Shown here in pieces: positions 26,085 through 37,488 of a stretch of DNA of 64,000 nt. Both the position numbers and the translations under genes were made by a program. The notes beneath the pieces are model-generated. The model saw only the letters and a program-made list of their open reading frames with translations, made no database searches and was not told where the DNA came from. Position 1 is the stretch's first letter. Each line of letters begins with the position of its first letter. The DNA comes from Allolobophora icterica (taxonomy: Eukaryota > Annelida > Clitellata > Crassiclitellata > Lumbricidae): NCBI GenBank assembly GCA_963556255.1, contig OY744605.1:40206108-40270107 (forward strand), given 5' to 3'.

Positions 26085-29000
26085 TCACTTGATTTCTGCA
26101 AATCGCATTAAAGTTAACATGGCTTCTGTGAAATTGGCCGTATTAACTCCTATCAGTTGTTTTGTGGCTCTAACGTAATGAATAAAATCAAACTTTGGCA
26201 CATTTGGCACAGGAAGAACGAATGCAAGCACGTTCAACTCAGAATCTAACAACTCTGCTGTTTTACTCGAGTCAAACATTACTATTCTTTGAAAATCATC
26301 CGCAAAGCTAACACAGCTTTCAAATCCAAGTGAGGAACTGTAATGGCGTATAACGCTTGCACTACGGTTCAGCTCAGTCAACTGACTTTCACCTTGCTCA
26401 TTGCTGGAAACCATGATAATGTGCCCATCATGTTTTTCAAGTAAAGAATCACCTTGCTTTACATCCACGTTATCTGGGAGAATCATTTTACTCTGCAAAA
26501 CACCATCCACGTTGTATGTGCTAACTGCAGAACTGTCCTGCCCTTTCTTAACTGAAAGCAAAAGGACATTCCCTTTACTGCTAACAAATATGCTAGAGAT
26601 GTCAAGTTTCAGGTCTCTGATCCAGGGTGAAACTATAAATGGAACATTTTCAGTTTTTGTAATGCGTAAAACTGAGAAGCAATTTCTCTCCTGTTTAAGT
26701 AAATACACACAGTTCGACACGTTGCAAGCTGTCATGTCCACTGGAAGTATTCCTGGTAGCGGGATGACGTCATGGACCACTGTCATTGTGTTGACTTTAG
26801 AGACTCTTATGTGGTAGTCTCGTTCTTGTGATAGACACAGAATGAGCAGATCAGTGTTCAAAGTTATCAGCTTGTAGATGAAGACTGGGTATTTAGACTG
26901 ATGCAAAACTTCCAAACGAATAGACAACTCCACTGAAAAAGTTTACTGTATTCTATATATTGTGCAAACAAAATGTTCTAAAAAGCCAACAGATTAGAAA
27001 ATTGACTACATTATACACTCTACTACAAGTGTGTAGTAGAGTGTACATTTAACTTGAAACTCACACATAATATTTAAACATGAACACGATTTATGCAATA
27101 AATTTAGTACACAGACTATTGCATAAATTGCACACACAGAAGGCCACCATATATGGTTATAGGTACTGAGTTCTGGCATAGACAAGTGTGCATTGAGTTG
27201 CAATCAATCAATCAATCAAATTCGTTTATTTAAACATTAAGTTGACACAGACGCAACTTAGACAAACTAGACTATAAAAGACAAATTCTAGGGCCAAGAG
27301 TACAGGGTTTTATGCATGCAATTGTCAAATAAGCATTCTTATAAAGGATGCGTGAAATGTAGTTGCGGTCTTCTTTGTGCGAGTGTGATTACCGACTCAT
27401 TTGTTATGCTGGATTTCATTAGCTTTTTGAATATTTTGGGGATTTTGGTAATTCTGGATTGGGATTTATTCGTCATCTGACTCTGGGATCTACCAAAGCT
27501 GTCAGGTCCTGCTTTCTTTGCATAGATTTGACTGATTTTCGACTGCTGAGGGTTTGAGGTGCGGGTCACTAAACGCTCGCTGTCTAAAAAATAAGTTCTT
27601 TGAGATCTCCAACTGAATCCCATCATTCCATGAACATCCTTGTGATGACGAAGTCTTGGCACTCTACAGCCTCTGACGTCTTGGTCCATCATTCTGCACC
27701 ACCGGTGCTCATCTACACAACCTGCTGGAGCAAAACTATGGTGGCATCATTATCGTCTTCCGTGATCCACTCTGTATATAAAAAATCCTCCCTGCACACT
27801 CTCCACATTTGACTCCTCGCCTTCACCTGCCCTACATGAAAAGGGCCTCTCACCGTTCTCGCCCTCCACCAGCCTGGTTCCTCTCCGCTTCTGCTGGCCT
27901 TCTCCGAGTTCTCCCTTCTCTAAGTCTTCTCAACCTTCAACACTCAGCTGATTATCACATAGGATTTGAACATCCATCTTGAGAACCATTCCTTGCCAGA
28001 CACCACTCATTTCGTGGTTTTGCTATCCCAATTCGGTTTAACTCGATGTGAACCAGGGACGTAACTAGCATTGGGCTCGGGGGCTTAAGAAGCTGAAGCC
28101 CCCTAAATAAATCAAGCCGTTGTATGCTTACGGCTAAAAGTTCGTATGAACACTGTATTCATGTTTCCATGCTCAAGGCTTAAGCCCACCCCCCACCTCC
28201 AACGAAAAGTCCTAGTTACGTTGCTGATGTGCACAGAACCTACTCATTTCCTCAGTGGTTTGCTTTATGTAGTCATCACTCGTGATGACTGAAATTGATG
28301 ACCTCACTATCGAATCCCCTCCTTTCCGACCATGGCCTCTTCCTCTTCACGGTACCTCTCCTCTGCTCTCAATTCACCTAGTGTGTGCACCGCTACAGCC
28401 CAGTCTAGGAGTTTTGCTTTTGAATGGTTCATCCAGCTGGAACCATCTTCCTCAGAACTTGCGGCTAGAGCTTCTAAGTCTCTCTCTCTCCCTCCGACTT
28501 TACCAAAACTTTCCTTTTTTTCACGAATTTTATTAATTAACTCCAGTGTCATAACTGACAAACAGGAAAGTTCTCAGACGCTTGTCTGAGAACTTTCCTG
28601 TTTGTCAGTTATGACACTGGCCTGGGTCAGAAGGACCACACTAACCTTTATGATAACAATTACAACCGATAACATCTTACAAAATTACATTAAGAATGAT
28701 GGTGGTGGTGGAGTTTGTAAAGCAACAAGAACTACTGCAGGTAGGATTAATGATAAAATCTTTTACTATAACATAGGTTTCTTTAAACATGTATATGTAT
28801 GTGACATATATATCTGGCTATTTGTAAAGGATCCTTCATGAATCACACAAGGGCGCTTAAACAATGACTTTCTGCAAAGCTTAAAAATTAGCTTAATAAT
28901 TACGTATCAGACTGACAGTAGGCCTAAAATTCAAATTTCAAGTCTTTGATCATCCCATTAATTAAATAAAGTTAGTTTATTTATTTAATTAACAAACCTG

Positions 29001-29205
29001 TGTTATCAAAGATCCGGTGTAGCTCATTCTGAAAACAGTCGGTCATGAGAACAGAGTTCCATTGCGAACAGACCGTTCTAAGTCTGCTTATCACCAGATC
29101 AGCTTTTTCTTTCCACACTGTTTTGGACAACTTCATATCCTTCACTTCCTTTGATACTGCTCTCACGAGGATGCACTGGAGCAGTTCATTCGGTAGATGT
29201 TGCAG
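26085..29205 (-). CDS. F-box-like protein with beta-rich C-terminal region (two exons seen, 5' end open)
   Basis: Exon 28998-29205 has acceptor TCTGTAG and donor CACAG/GTTTGT. It encodes LQHLPNELLQCILVRAV then 'LRTVCSQWNSVL', the hydrophobic pattern of an F-box (LP.ELL..IL ... L..VC..W...L). It ends in phase 1. The last exon 26085-26932 (acceptor TTTTTCAG) begins in the matching phase and encodes about 282 residues rich in short beta-type segments, compatible with a propeller-like repeat region though no WD or kelch signature is clear. F-box proteins are substrate receptors of SCF ubiquitin ligases; that role is inferred. It converges with URB1, stops 451 bp apart. Any exon upstream of 29205 was not found. 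The intron 26933-28997 is full of transposon scraps. Confidence 0.65.
27205..27335 (-). mobile_element. LINE/SINE 3' end scrap
   Basis: (CAAT)n followed by CAAATTCGTTTATTT reads on the minus strand as a typical 3' end with an ATTG-repeat tail. It lies in the F-box gene intron. The next stretch, 27340-28040, has degraded open frames but no family I can name. Confidence 0.35.
28054..28226. mobile_element. hAT-type MITE, 173 bp
   Basis: The left end CAGGGACGTAACTAGCA and the inverse of the right end, CAGCAACGTAACTAGGA, match at 14 of 17 positions. Flanks ATGTGAAC (28046-28053) and ATGTGCAC (28227-28234) are a 7-of-8 target duplication. It lies in the F-box gene intron. Confidence 0.75.
28300..28536 (+). 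mobile_element. LINE C-terminal relic
   Basis: One frame gives 'TAQSRSFAF' and the next gives 'GSSSWNHLPQNLR', together resembling the 'RSF...G..LWN.LP..LR' C-terminal motif of LINE polyproteins with a frameshift between. The opposite strand is also open here but shows no recognisable domain. Confidence 0.45.
28494..28536 (+). repeat. 43-bp direct repeat, copy 1 (copy 2 at 29464-29506)
   Basis: The run starting CCGACTTTACC and ending TTTTATTAA is identical at 28494-28536 and 29464-29506, exactly 970 bp apart. Copy 1 lies at the 3' end of the LINE relic and seven bases before the perfect palindrome at 28543. Copy 2 lies just upstream of the F-box exon. Identity over 43 bp implies recent duplication or an assembly event. 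Confidence 0.9.
28543..28620. repeat. Perfect palindrome: 37-bp arms, 4-bp loop
   Basis: The left arm 28543-28579 begins CCAGTGTCATAAC. The right arm 28584-28620 is its exact inverse and ends GTTATGACACTGG. Four bases GCTT separate them. Such a perfect foldback with a tiny loop is unlike a microRNA precursor or a TIR pair and looks like a template-switch product. Confidence 0.95.
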
Positions 29206-29724
29206 CTACAGACAAAAAAATAAAACACATCTTTCTGTTTACACACTGCTTTAGAACTCTAAATCAGCATAGTGGAAGTAACATTCAGCTAAGTCGTGAA
29301 CACTGCATCTATCCAAGTAGAGGACACTTAACTACATGTATCCGATTACTTAAGGAGGTTAAGCTCAATTTAAACACAAGGATGAAAATGACGCAGCATC
29401 AAGTGGTGTATCCAGAAGTTTGCAAATGGAGAATAGTAAACAATATTATCGTGCCAATCTCTGCCGACTTTACCAAAACTTTCCTTTTTTTCACGAATTT
29501 TATTAACGTTTTTTACACTTTTCAGACCAATTTTACCGGATATCTCCAGAGGATCCGCCCTTGTGCTGCATTAGTTTGCTAGTTTGCAAAACAGATTTTG
29601 CTCAGCATGCTGGAAGCAGCTTTTATGATCACATGAAGAAAGCAACTTACAGTACAGGCCTACTGAGCCCAGTTTCATAAGGTCAATGGAGGCAACTAAC
29701 AGTGTTGTGCATTACTGTGTTACT

Positions 29725-30062
29725 CAGTACCTGCCTTAGGGGCGTGCGAACCGTGCGGTCGCATGGGGCCCGCAGTTTTGGGGGGCCCGAAAGTGTCACA
29801 GATACAAGAACAAGACACATGAACAAGACACATGAACAAGACACCTTCATTATTATGGTTTCGATTAAATCTTCTCTTGTCAATAAAACAAAAGTCAACT
29901 TCCTCTATATCCCAGAATTCTCGTGTATAGTTAAATTTGTCTTGTTGTACTTGTTAACAATCTACTAAAATAAAAATGATTAGCAATGAAAAACAATTCG
30001 ACATGTGTCATTGGGGGCCTGTACTCTGTGCACGGGGCCTGAAATATCCTAAGGCCGGCACT
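29725..30062. mobile_element. hAT-type MITE, about 338 bp
   Basis: The left end CAGTACCTGCCTTAGG and the inverse of the right end CAGTGCCGGCCTTAGG differ at two of 16 bases. The right end may run one base further to 30063. Flanking GTGTTACT occurs at 29717-29724 and 30063-30070. It is inserted in a GTTACT-rich sequence (29698 to about 30690) that itself resembles a degenerate hAT element. Confidence 0.8.
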
Positions 30063-30126
30063 GTGTTACTGTAACTAGTTACTATCTTGCAGTAACTTTT
30101 ACAGTAACTAACTGATTGCTTTTATG

Positions 30127-30315
30127 CAGGGGCATAACTTTGGTCTAAAAAGTGGGGGTACCAATTTCTTACACACACAAAGCAAGGCGGAGACTGCAAT
30201 CCCTGGGAAGGTAATAAAATACTGATTGCATTGTTCAAAAGTGGGGGTAGGGTACCCACAGTCCAAAAAGTGGGGGTACGGGTACCCCTCGTACTCCCCA
30301 CCATTTACGGCTAAG
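30127..30315. mobile_element. Second MITE, 189 bp, GGGGGTACC-rich
   Basis: It starts CAGGGGCATAACTT and ends CCATTTACGGCTAAG. Perfect 8-bp duplications CTTTTATG flank it (30119-30126 and 30316-30323). The interior carries repeated GTGGGGGTACC blocks also found inverted at 38486-38577. The termini are only loosely inverse. It lies 64 bp from the preceding MITE. Confidence 0.75.
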
Positions 30316-32605
30316 CTTTTATGACGTAGCAGTTATGCAAAAAATTTAGTTAGTTTGCATTATTTTTAAAATCAACCTACACTCATGTCATATAGTTTGA
30401 TAATGGTGCTATAAATATTATTAGAGGTGTTCTATCATCAACCTGCAAATTCTTTCATTCACATGCATTAAAAGTGACATAGACATTTCCGTTTGTGCTC
30501 AAGTCTCTTAACTATTTCCTTTTGTTCATCAATTTCAAAGTCTAATTTCATCATGAAGGTATCTATAGATTTAAAAATACTTTTAAGTTACTTTTTAAAG
30601 TAACTGTGATCAGTTACTAGTTACTTTTTTTCTAAAATAACTATTTGTATGTAATTAGTTACTTTTTCCTTTCTAGTTACTGGCAACCAAGGATCATTAA
30701 CAAAACATGATTGCTAAGGTTCCTGCTGAGAGAAATCTCCACTTTATCTTTTGTTTAAAACCAATGAAATATGTCGGTGCAATGCAATTCACTTTTATTG
30801 ATCTGAATTCAAGTCAGTGCAGTATACACAATATAATTATGTCACACACATATACATAAATTGTTGCCTTTGTGTCCATCATATGGGAATTAATTAGCTG
30901 AAAAAGTACACTTCATTCTGACAATTAGTTTTCACTTTGTAATAGCCCTTCAAGAGTAAAAACCCGCATTTTAGTGTTATAGACCTTGATACGTGGAACA
31001 ATGCAATCGTGCACACTGCAACACCACAGGTAAGACAATAATACCTTGTTGCCTTTCTAAGTTTTTCAGTTGGTAGTATAGTAATTACTTAATAGTAATT
31101 GAAGAGTAAAAAAGAAAATGTTCATAAGTATATTTGTCACTATTCAGCACAAACAAGCTACATTATCATTAGACTTTCACCTCACCTTCTGCTACCTCTG
31201 CTACTGTTTGCATTGTAATCGCTGTCTAAACTATCTAGTTCAAATTCCAATTCATCACTTTCTGAATCTGGAGACAAAGACCAATTATCATCCGAAAAAC
31301 TTCCTAAAAAATCTCCCCTGCCGTCTGCTTACGACCTCTCGGTGCCATTGATTTATTTCCTCAAAGATAGTGACACGAGAATGTTGACAACTAAAGGCCT
31401 TTACTAATGGATAATTCTTGTTCTAGCCATGGAATATCACCATGAATAGAATTACCACTACATATGGCAAGTCTAGAATAATTTAGTTACATGTACACTG
31501 TGTTTATACGGCATCCCAGGCCTACAAAATCAACAACTTGCTGACGTATAGGCCTACATGTATATAATAATTATACGACTTCTGTGGCAGCGTAAAGGCT
31601 ACGCCCAAGGATTCTATAACGTAGATATATTATTTCGTACACAGACCAGAGGTTTTAAATTAGGCCATGTATGTAGCTTACCGTTGTCTGGGCAGACATT
31701 TGAGAAGCAGTTTTTCGTAATCGTCAGATTATTCAGTTTTAAGCCATTAATAGACAGAGTCTCAGTAAAACTACTATGCCTTAACCTAGGCCTAATTTAC
31801 AAATGATTTATAAGATAAGCGTATATAGAATATTAGATTTTATTCAAATTAAGGTTTAAATCTGGCGTTTGAAAACAGCCTCTGTCACTTCTTAAACTGC
31901 TTAAATATCACGTTCTAATGACGTCTTCAAACAGTATTATGTGACGTGATACATAGAACGCGATATCCTTGACTTCATTGATATGTATAAATAGTACTGG
32001 ATTGATAAAGCTTCAGTCATTGGCCTATGCCCGACGGCGAATCAGTCGTGGCTTCGTGGACTTCCGGTCAGGGATTATGACTTATTAATATAAAAGACTG
32101 AAAAGTCCTTATGTGACTGGTTATGGCGTCCATGGAGCATAACGCCTCTAGCGACAAAAATGTATAACGTCGTGTTATGGCGTTTATTGAGCGTGGTGCC
32201 CCTAGCGGCAAAGGCGTATAAGGTTATGTTTACACAACAAATTAATGCATTTGGGTTTCTATCAACGAATGATTATTTTTAAAGCAATAAACAATTGCAT
32301 GTGCAGAGCAAAACATCATGTTTAACATGCACTGAATTGTGCATTGTCGCGTATATAACCATTTTGTAATTAATGTTAAAGCTAAGTTTGTAGAACTTTT
32401 GTATTGCGGAAAACAATATTTGATTTTTTCAAATATTAGTATCTTCTTATTATTTCAATGTTTTATATTTTTTCTTTACTTGTTCACCAATGTGCAGTTC
32501 GCTTTTGGTTTTACAATAAAGAATATTAATAATAATGTTATTGTAGTCTCACCGGACACGGCACTGACTGGCCTTTACCGATCATGTGTGAACAAATATT
32601 TATCT
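30316..32605. other. Gene-poor stretch
   Basis: No gene can be supported here. Runs of GTTACT/AGTAAC at 30580-30690 look like the far side of a degraded hAT element. A TATAAATA at about 31987 is followed by a moderately GC-rich leader-like stretch. At 32110-32225 two diverged copies of a unit of about 60 bp (GTTATGGCGT ... CCTCTAGCG(A/G)CAAA) lie in tandem. Confidence 0.5.
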
Positions 32606-32839
32606 CAGGGATGGCGAACCTATGGCACGTGTGCCCAAAGTGGACGTTATTTTAACACCATTCAAAGACAGTCTTTGAAATAACGTCTTTAATTTATTTT
32701 TCTTACGTTTTGTTAGCTAAAATCTATATGAGAAAAATAATTATATACTGTGCAATATTCCGAAGGGCACGCGACGGTATTTAAAAAAATGATTTAGCAG
32801 TATTTTGGCATGCACCTTAAAAAAGGTTCGCCACCTCTG
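32606..32839. mobile_element. hAT-type MITE, 234 bp
   Basis: The left end CAGGGATGGCGAACCT and the inverse of the right end CAGAGGTGGCGAACCT differ at two of 16 bases, and the left end has the CAGGGnTGGCnAA form common in hAT elements. Flanks ATTTATCT and ATTTATGC match at 6 of 8. It lies upstream of the P-element relic. Confidence 0.8.
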
Positions 32840-33163
32840 ATTTATGCAAAATTAACTTCATTATTACGTGTTTTTATGGCCTTTCCTCTTGAGGTTGAAG
32901 TATCTTTTGGCAGAAGCCCAAGCAATCCAGCAACATGGAATACAAGTGCTTTATTAATAATAATTTACTGAACCAGATAGATGACGAGTCAACTGACCCA
33001 TATGAGATAGTATTGTATGGATGGTTGCAATCCAAGCACTAACCAGTAACCATATCAAGCATTGCTCAACTGACCTGCACTTTGTCATCATCTTAAACAG
33101 TGTCTTTATATTCATGATTTTTTTTTATAGATAGTGAGGTGACTGATAACTGTTGATAATTTT

Positions 33164-33297
33164 TTTCTTTCTTTATTCAACTAAGAACATTAAATAAAAT
33201 AAAAATAGACACATTAGTTATTAAAATATTTCTTTCTTTATTCATTCAACTAAGAACATTAAATTAAATTAAATTGACACATTAGTTATTACAATAT
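33164..33297 (+). repeat. Tandem duplication, about 68 bp x 2
   Basis: The unit TTTCTTTCTTTATTCAACTA through CACATTAGTTATTA.AATATTT occurs twice head to tail with a few differences. It directly precedes the reading frame of the transposase relic. Confidence 0.8.
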
Positions 33298-33300
33298 TTC

Positions 33301-33969
33301 AAATGCAATTGGAAATATACAGAAGAACAGCGTCAGTTTGCAACAACGCTACAGTTTTACAGTCCAAAAGCATATGCATTTTGTCGTAAAAACTTAAAAC
33401 TACCTGCCGAAAGTACGATAAGAAAGTGGATGAGAAGAATCGATAGCAATCCAGGCACTTTAACAAAGCTGTCACCATTAGTTACCAACATTTTGTCATA
33501 TATAGCCGGTTGGATTGTTCGCAGACTGTCAGCAACAATTTCATGTGGTGATTGCTTATCAGCACTGGTTGAAAAGGCAGGACCCAAAACAAACAGTCTG
33601 CTGGAAATAAAGAACAATGGAGGACTTGTGACACCCTCAACTAGTCTTGTGAAAGTTGTAGAACATGCTGAAAAGGTTTTGAGATCCAATGCTGATTTCC
33701 ATCATGTGTCGAAGCAGGATCAATGGGGAAAAGCCTTGGAAGCAAAAGTGTTAGAAAACATTCCCGACAATTTGTTCAGTGATTTGAGTCAGCACTTCTG
33801 TGACACACTTTATGGTATTGAAAGTCATTACACTGATCTTGTTCGTAATATCTGTAGGGTTTTCCTTAAACTGCGCCGATTCCATGCGGTTAATTTAAAA
33901 AACCAAAGTCTACAGTGTTCTTCTGTTCGTCACACATTAACAAAAGCTATTTTGTTCAAGAATCAGTAA
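33301..33969 (+). pseudogene. P-element / THAP9-type transposase relic lacking the catalytic core
   Basis: One open frame runs from about 33301, with no start codon before 33430, to the stop that follows 33969. Residues from 33340 read FYSPKAYAFCRKNLKLP then 'STIRKWMRR', the block that precedes the RNase H-like domain in P-element transposases. Twelve codons later the frame reads 'ILSYIAGWIVRRLS', a CxxC pair and 'NNGGLVTPSTSLVKVV', which belong near the C terminus. The several hundred residues with the catalytic acidic residues are missing, without a frameshift. No THAP exon precedes it on this strand. It is probably an internally deleted copy; use as a host gene is possible but unsupported. 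Confidence 0.75.
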
Positions 33970-34260
33970 TACTGCAAAGACAAAATGTTTCAAATGACTT
34001 TATGATTTCCAGTCTTTCAGCCATTTTAATTACCAATTATATATTCACTAACATTGCTGTAACTGATTTAGTTGTAAACTTGTTTAACTAGCTTGTTGTT
34101 TTTTGACTTCTTGTGAGCAATATTTAGTTAAACATTGGACATTGAGTACAAAAATTCACTGTTTCACATAAACTATAACTATTTAACAGAATACTTAGTG
34201 ATAACAAAAGAGTAGCAGAAAATCTGAAGTTTTCATTAAACACTGTGCAATAAATCACAA

Positions 34261-36393
34261 TTATTTCATGTAAATGGTAACTAACAGTATACTTGGTAGT
34301 AACACATAACTGCGCTTTGCAGCTAGTTCCTCTAAAATATGCAGAACCTTTGATTTGGCTCGACTTTCTCGATGTTCCGCATTGTACAGAGCCTGTTTCA
34401 TTGTAACCAGTCTTTCTTCAAGAGGCTCACTTTTACGCTTCAACGTCCGAGGGCTGGCCAGTATGGCATACGAGTGCTCTTTACAGATAAAAGAAGGCTG
34501 AACTGGAAACTCGGTAGAACTTGAAGCAAAAGGAACTGAAGCCATCGCAGCTGTGCTGGTCTTTGATGAGTGCCCGAGCGCTTTCATAGCCTATGCAAAA
34601 GAAAACAAAAAAAATAATGTGTTCATGACCTCCACTGGTGGCACAAGTGAAACTTCTTAGCTATGATTGCAAGGATGCCAAGACCAAGACTTTTAAAAAT
34701 GAACTCAAGTGCACTTGAGACCAAGACCTTGGTATCGAGGACCAACTGTACAGGAGAATGTTCATTTTCAAAACTGAAACTTATAAAGAATCAGCTTCAC
34801 AGCACAACGGGACAGTAGCGTTTTAACTAGCTTTCACTCACGTGCGCAGTAAATGATAGCCTGAAAACCATTAATTTAAAGCCAATTATAAATCAATTCA
34901 AACGCCTATCCAAAGATATGTCTCGACTCCAGTCTGTACCTTCTAAAGCAGCATTATAACATATATAAGACTGATTGGCAAAATGTCAGAGTCAAGAGAA
35001 GAAGCTCAGAAGTACTATGTTAAAATTTTGAACAGGGGATAGATAAACATGATGTGAAAACATGAGAATACTGCTCCTGTTGCTCTGATTTATTATACAG
35101 GTTACTGTAAAATTTCTTATAAATACCCTAGTGTTTATTTATACAAATTGTTTTTAACCCTGGGTAAAATGCATTATTTGTATTTCTTCTTACCATGATC
35201 ACTGCACCACTAACACACGAATGCAACTCTTTCTCAACTTTATCAGCAATTTTCGTGCAATGTAATTCGTGCAATGTAATTCGTGCAATTGTTGCTGGTA
35301 CCGCATACTGACACCAAATACGACCCAGTATTTATAATATACTGGCACTTAAGAGGCTGGCTTTGTTTCCTGAGATTTTAATTCTTACAGATTTCTTACC
35401 TCGCATTGTGGGAAACTGAACTTTGATGGAACTGCATCTTTCTTCAACACTGTTGCTCCATGATAGAACAGAAAATCATCCATCATGAAGTGCTCAGAGC
35501 ACAACACAGCAGTTGTACTAGGATTCCAAATGTTGTGTTTGTTTGGGTCAATGCGATTCACTGCTTTCACCCAGGCTGATCGTCGCATCTCCTCAGCAGG
35601 AAACCTAAACAAACAAAATATGCCATAGTCATGTTTCGTTACTACAGCTATACTATTATTTCTGATAGTGTGCCATGAAATCCTGAAGTACAATATCTAG
35701 TGTTTACAGCAAACACTATCTCACCCTATAATACCACAAATATTTTGTGTGTTAAATTAGAGACTATATTCATGTTCAAATGCACGGTTGCTTGATCACA
35801 ATTGTCGATACTTTATCATTATAATGGGGTACAGCAAAAATACAATAAAGTTTACATTCCGAGTCATTGCTTTTGCAACCGGGATAAAATGATGAGGTTT
35901 GTGCTGCTAGGTTTTCTCCAAAATCTGCACAACTGTTTGCTTATAATCTCTCTATACTATCACAATTTTTGTTAAAGAATGCTAATATCACTAGAATGCA
36001 GCCAACAAGAGAACTTTGACTATACACAATAACCTTTATTCTAACTGTAGAATTGCTTACCAAGAAAAATCTTCGCACTACTGAATAGTTAATTTAGCAT
36101 GACATAGTCTTTTGTGGCGAGTTTGTTATGCAGCCCCAAACTTATAAAACTCACTAGGCAAGGGTAATGATCTACAGGTAGACATTTTTGGGTAAAGGGT
36201 TTAAAGTAACCGCGGTGCCATATATGCAACCATTTGTGTTATTACAGCCATATATGCAATCATTTGTGTTATTACAGAACTAAGATTTACACAAACTAGT
36301 GTGTTTTAGCTGCGTACCTGTGAAAAGTTTCCTCCCACAACTGTACGATCCAACTTTATTTGTGCAGCCGATAGCACAACACGAGCTAACCAT
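34261..36393 (-). CDS. THAP-domain protein with basic coiled coil (three exons)
   Basis: Exon 36318-36393 starts with ATG and encodes MVSSCCAIGCTNK, the first C..C half of a THAP zinc finger. Exon 35400-35604 encodes 'FPAEEMRRSAWVKAVNR', 'LCSEHF', 'DDF' and 'AVPSKFSFP', the tryptophan, second Cys-x2-His and AVPS.F core. Exon 34261-34590 encodes 'SYAILASPRTLKRKSEPLEE' and a basic helix, as in the region after THAP in THAP1/THAP9 proteins. Splice sites are canonical. The exon 1 to 2 junction is off by one base, so either the true donor was missed or the gene is damaged; exons 2 and 3 join in phase 0. The protein binds DNA by family analogy. The introns hold no other gene. Confidence 0.7.
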
Positions 36394-36613
36394 TTTGATA
36401 CGTATAATAAGCAGCGAAATTATATAATGCTTTACATTTTACGATATATCGAAATTTTAGTTAGAATGGATTTCGTAATTAAGTCCTTTGAATAGTTAGA
36501 CTACAAGTTAAAGAACGGACTTCAACAAGCCTCCTGTCGTCTTGTCTGCACCACCATGTCGATCGCTGATGTGTAGCTATTAATAGAGATCGTTGATGTC
36601 TATGGTCAGGGAG

Positions 36614-36646
36614 GATATGTATTAATAGTAACTCTTAATACATATC
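36614..36646. repeat. 12-bp perfect inverted repeat
   Basis: GATATGTATTAA (36614-36625) and TTAATACATATC (36635-36646) flank a 9-base spacer. TTAATACATATCAATG recurs at about 36700, so this AT-rich stretch is locally repetitive. Confidence 0.7.
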
Positions 36647-36729
36647 AATGGACTGAGCGATAACCGAACTTTTAGAGCCCATTAGCTATCCAGTAACTAT
36701 TAATACATATCAATGCTTGACTTTGCATC

Positions 36730-36865
36730 AATTATTATTATTATTAGTTAGTCAATTCTATAGCGCCAGTGTTTAATGTATAGGGCAGTGGACTTAACTG
36801 TTGCCCAACTACAGTGCTCGAAGTGGGAGGGTATGAAACGGTATGCCATAGGCTATAGCCTACCG
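36730..36865 (-). mobile_element. SINE/LINE 3'-tail scrap
   Basis: An (ATT)n run followed by CAATTCTATAGCGCCAGTG is the inverse of a GGCGCTATAGAA-type tail with a microsatellite end, as on the SINE at 8258. Only the tail is recognisable. Confidence 0.35.
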
Positions 36866-36990
36866 CAGAGGTGGGCAAACTTTTTGCACATTGGGCCACA
36901 TTAAACGCCCAAAAAATTCGGAGGGCCGGGTAAGAAATTTGTAACTTTTAATAACGTCTAACATGAAAGAAGTTTACTTATTTAGGCCTA
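36866..36990 (+). mobile_element. hAT element end fragment
   Basis: CAGAGGTGGGCAAACTTTTT followed by GGGCCACATTAA is a well-known hAT terminal form. No matching inverse end was found downstream, so this is a truncated or rearranged copy. The following 37000-37480 is repetitive but not classifiable. Confidence 0.55.
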
Positions 36991-37488
36991 TAATATATTA
37001 AATATACTTTGCGTTACTAGTGAGATGCATGCAACTGTGAAATAACTAGTTTCCCATAATCCGGAGCGATTGCATTGGCGGCAATTTGCACTTTAAGTTC
37101 AAGTTTAGATCAGCTTAACTGAGATCTGTACTTAGATGTGTTTTTTATCTTCATAGTTGAAAATCTTTGTTGCAGATGTAGGCCTAACTGGATGAGAATA
37201 ACGCAAACATTTTTAAAGCAAAATTTTGTAGATTTTAGAATTTTTCCTCTCTGAATGAAGAAGACACTGGCGGCGATCTTGCTTAACAGGTGGGGGGACA
37301 CTTTGAAGTGATCTGATCAAAAAAGAGTTTTGAACTGATCTGGTCAAAAAAGCAAAAAAGAGGTCAACATTTTTCGCGCTCACGCCCGAAAAAATTTTAT
37401 GACTTTTTCTTTGTGTTCCTTCAAAATGTGGGGGTCGAATGTATGGTGTGCCCCCCACCCCACTCTTAAAGGTAGGGGTCTTGTCCTC

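Noticed and set aside
28307..28561. Minus-strand 84-codon frame rich in Glu as an exon of the F-box gene
   Set aside because: The F-box exon already joins the last exon in phase, and the opposite strand here reads as a LINE relic.
31230..31360. Minus-strand acidic frame (DFLGSFSDDNW...SDSESDELEF) like a piggyBac N terminus
   Set aside because: Only about 40 residues, its ATG is out of frame, and no transposase follows.
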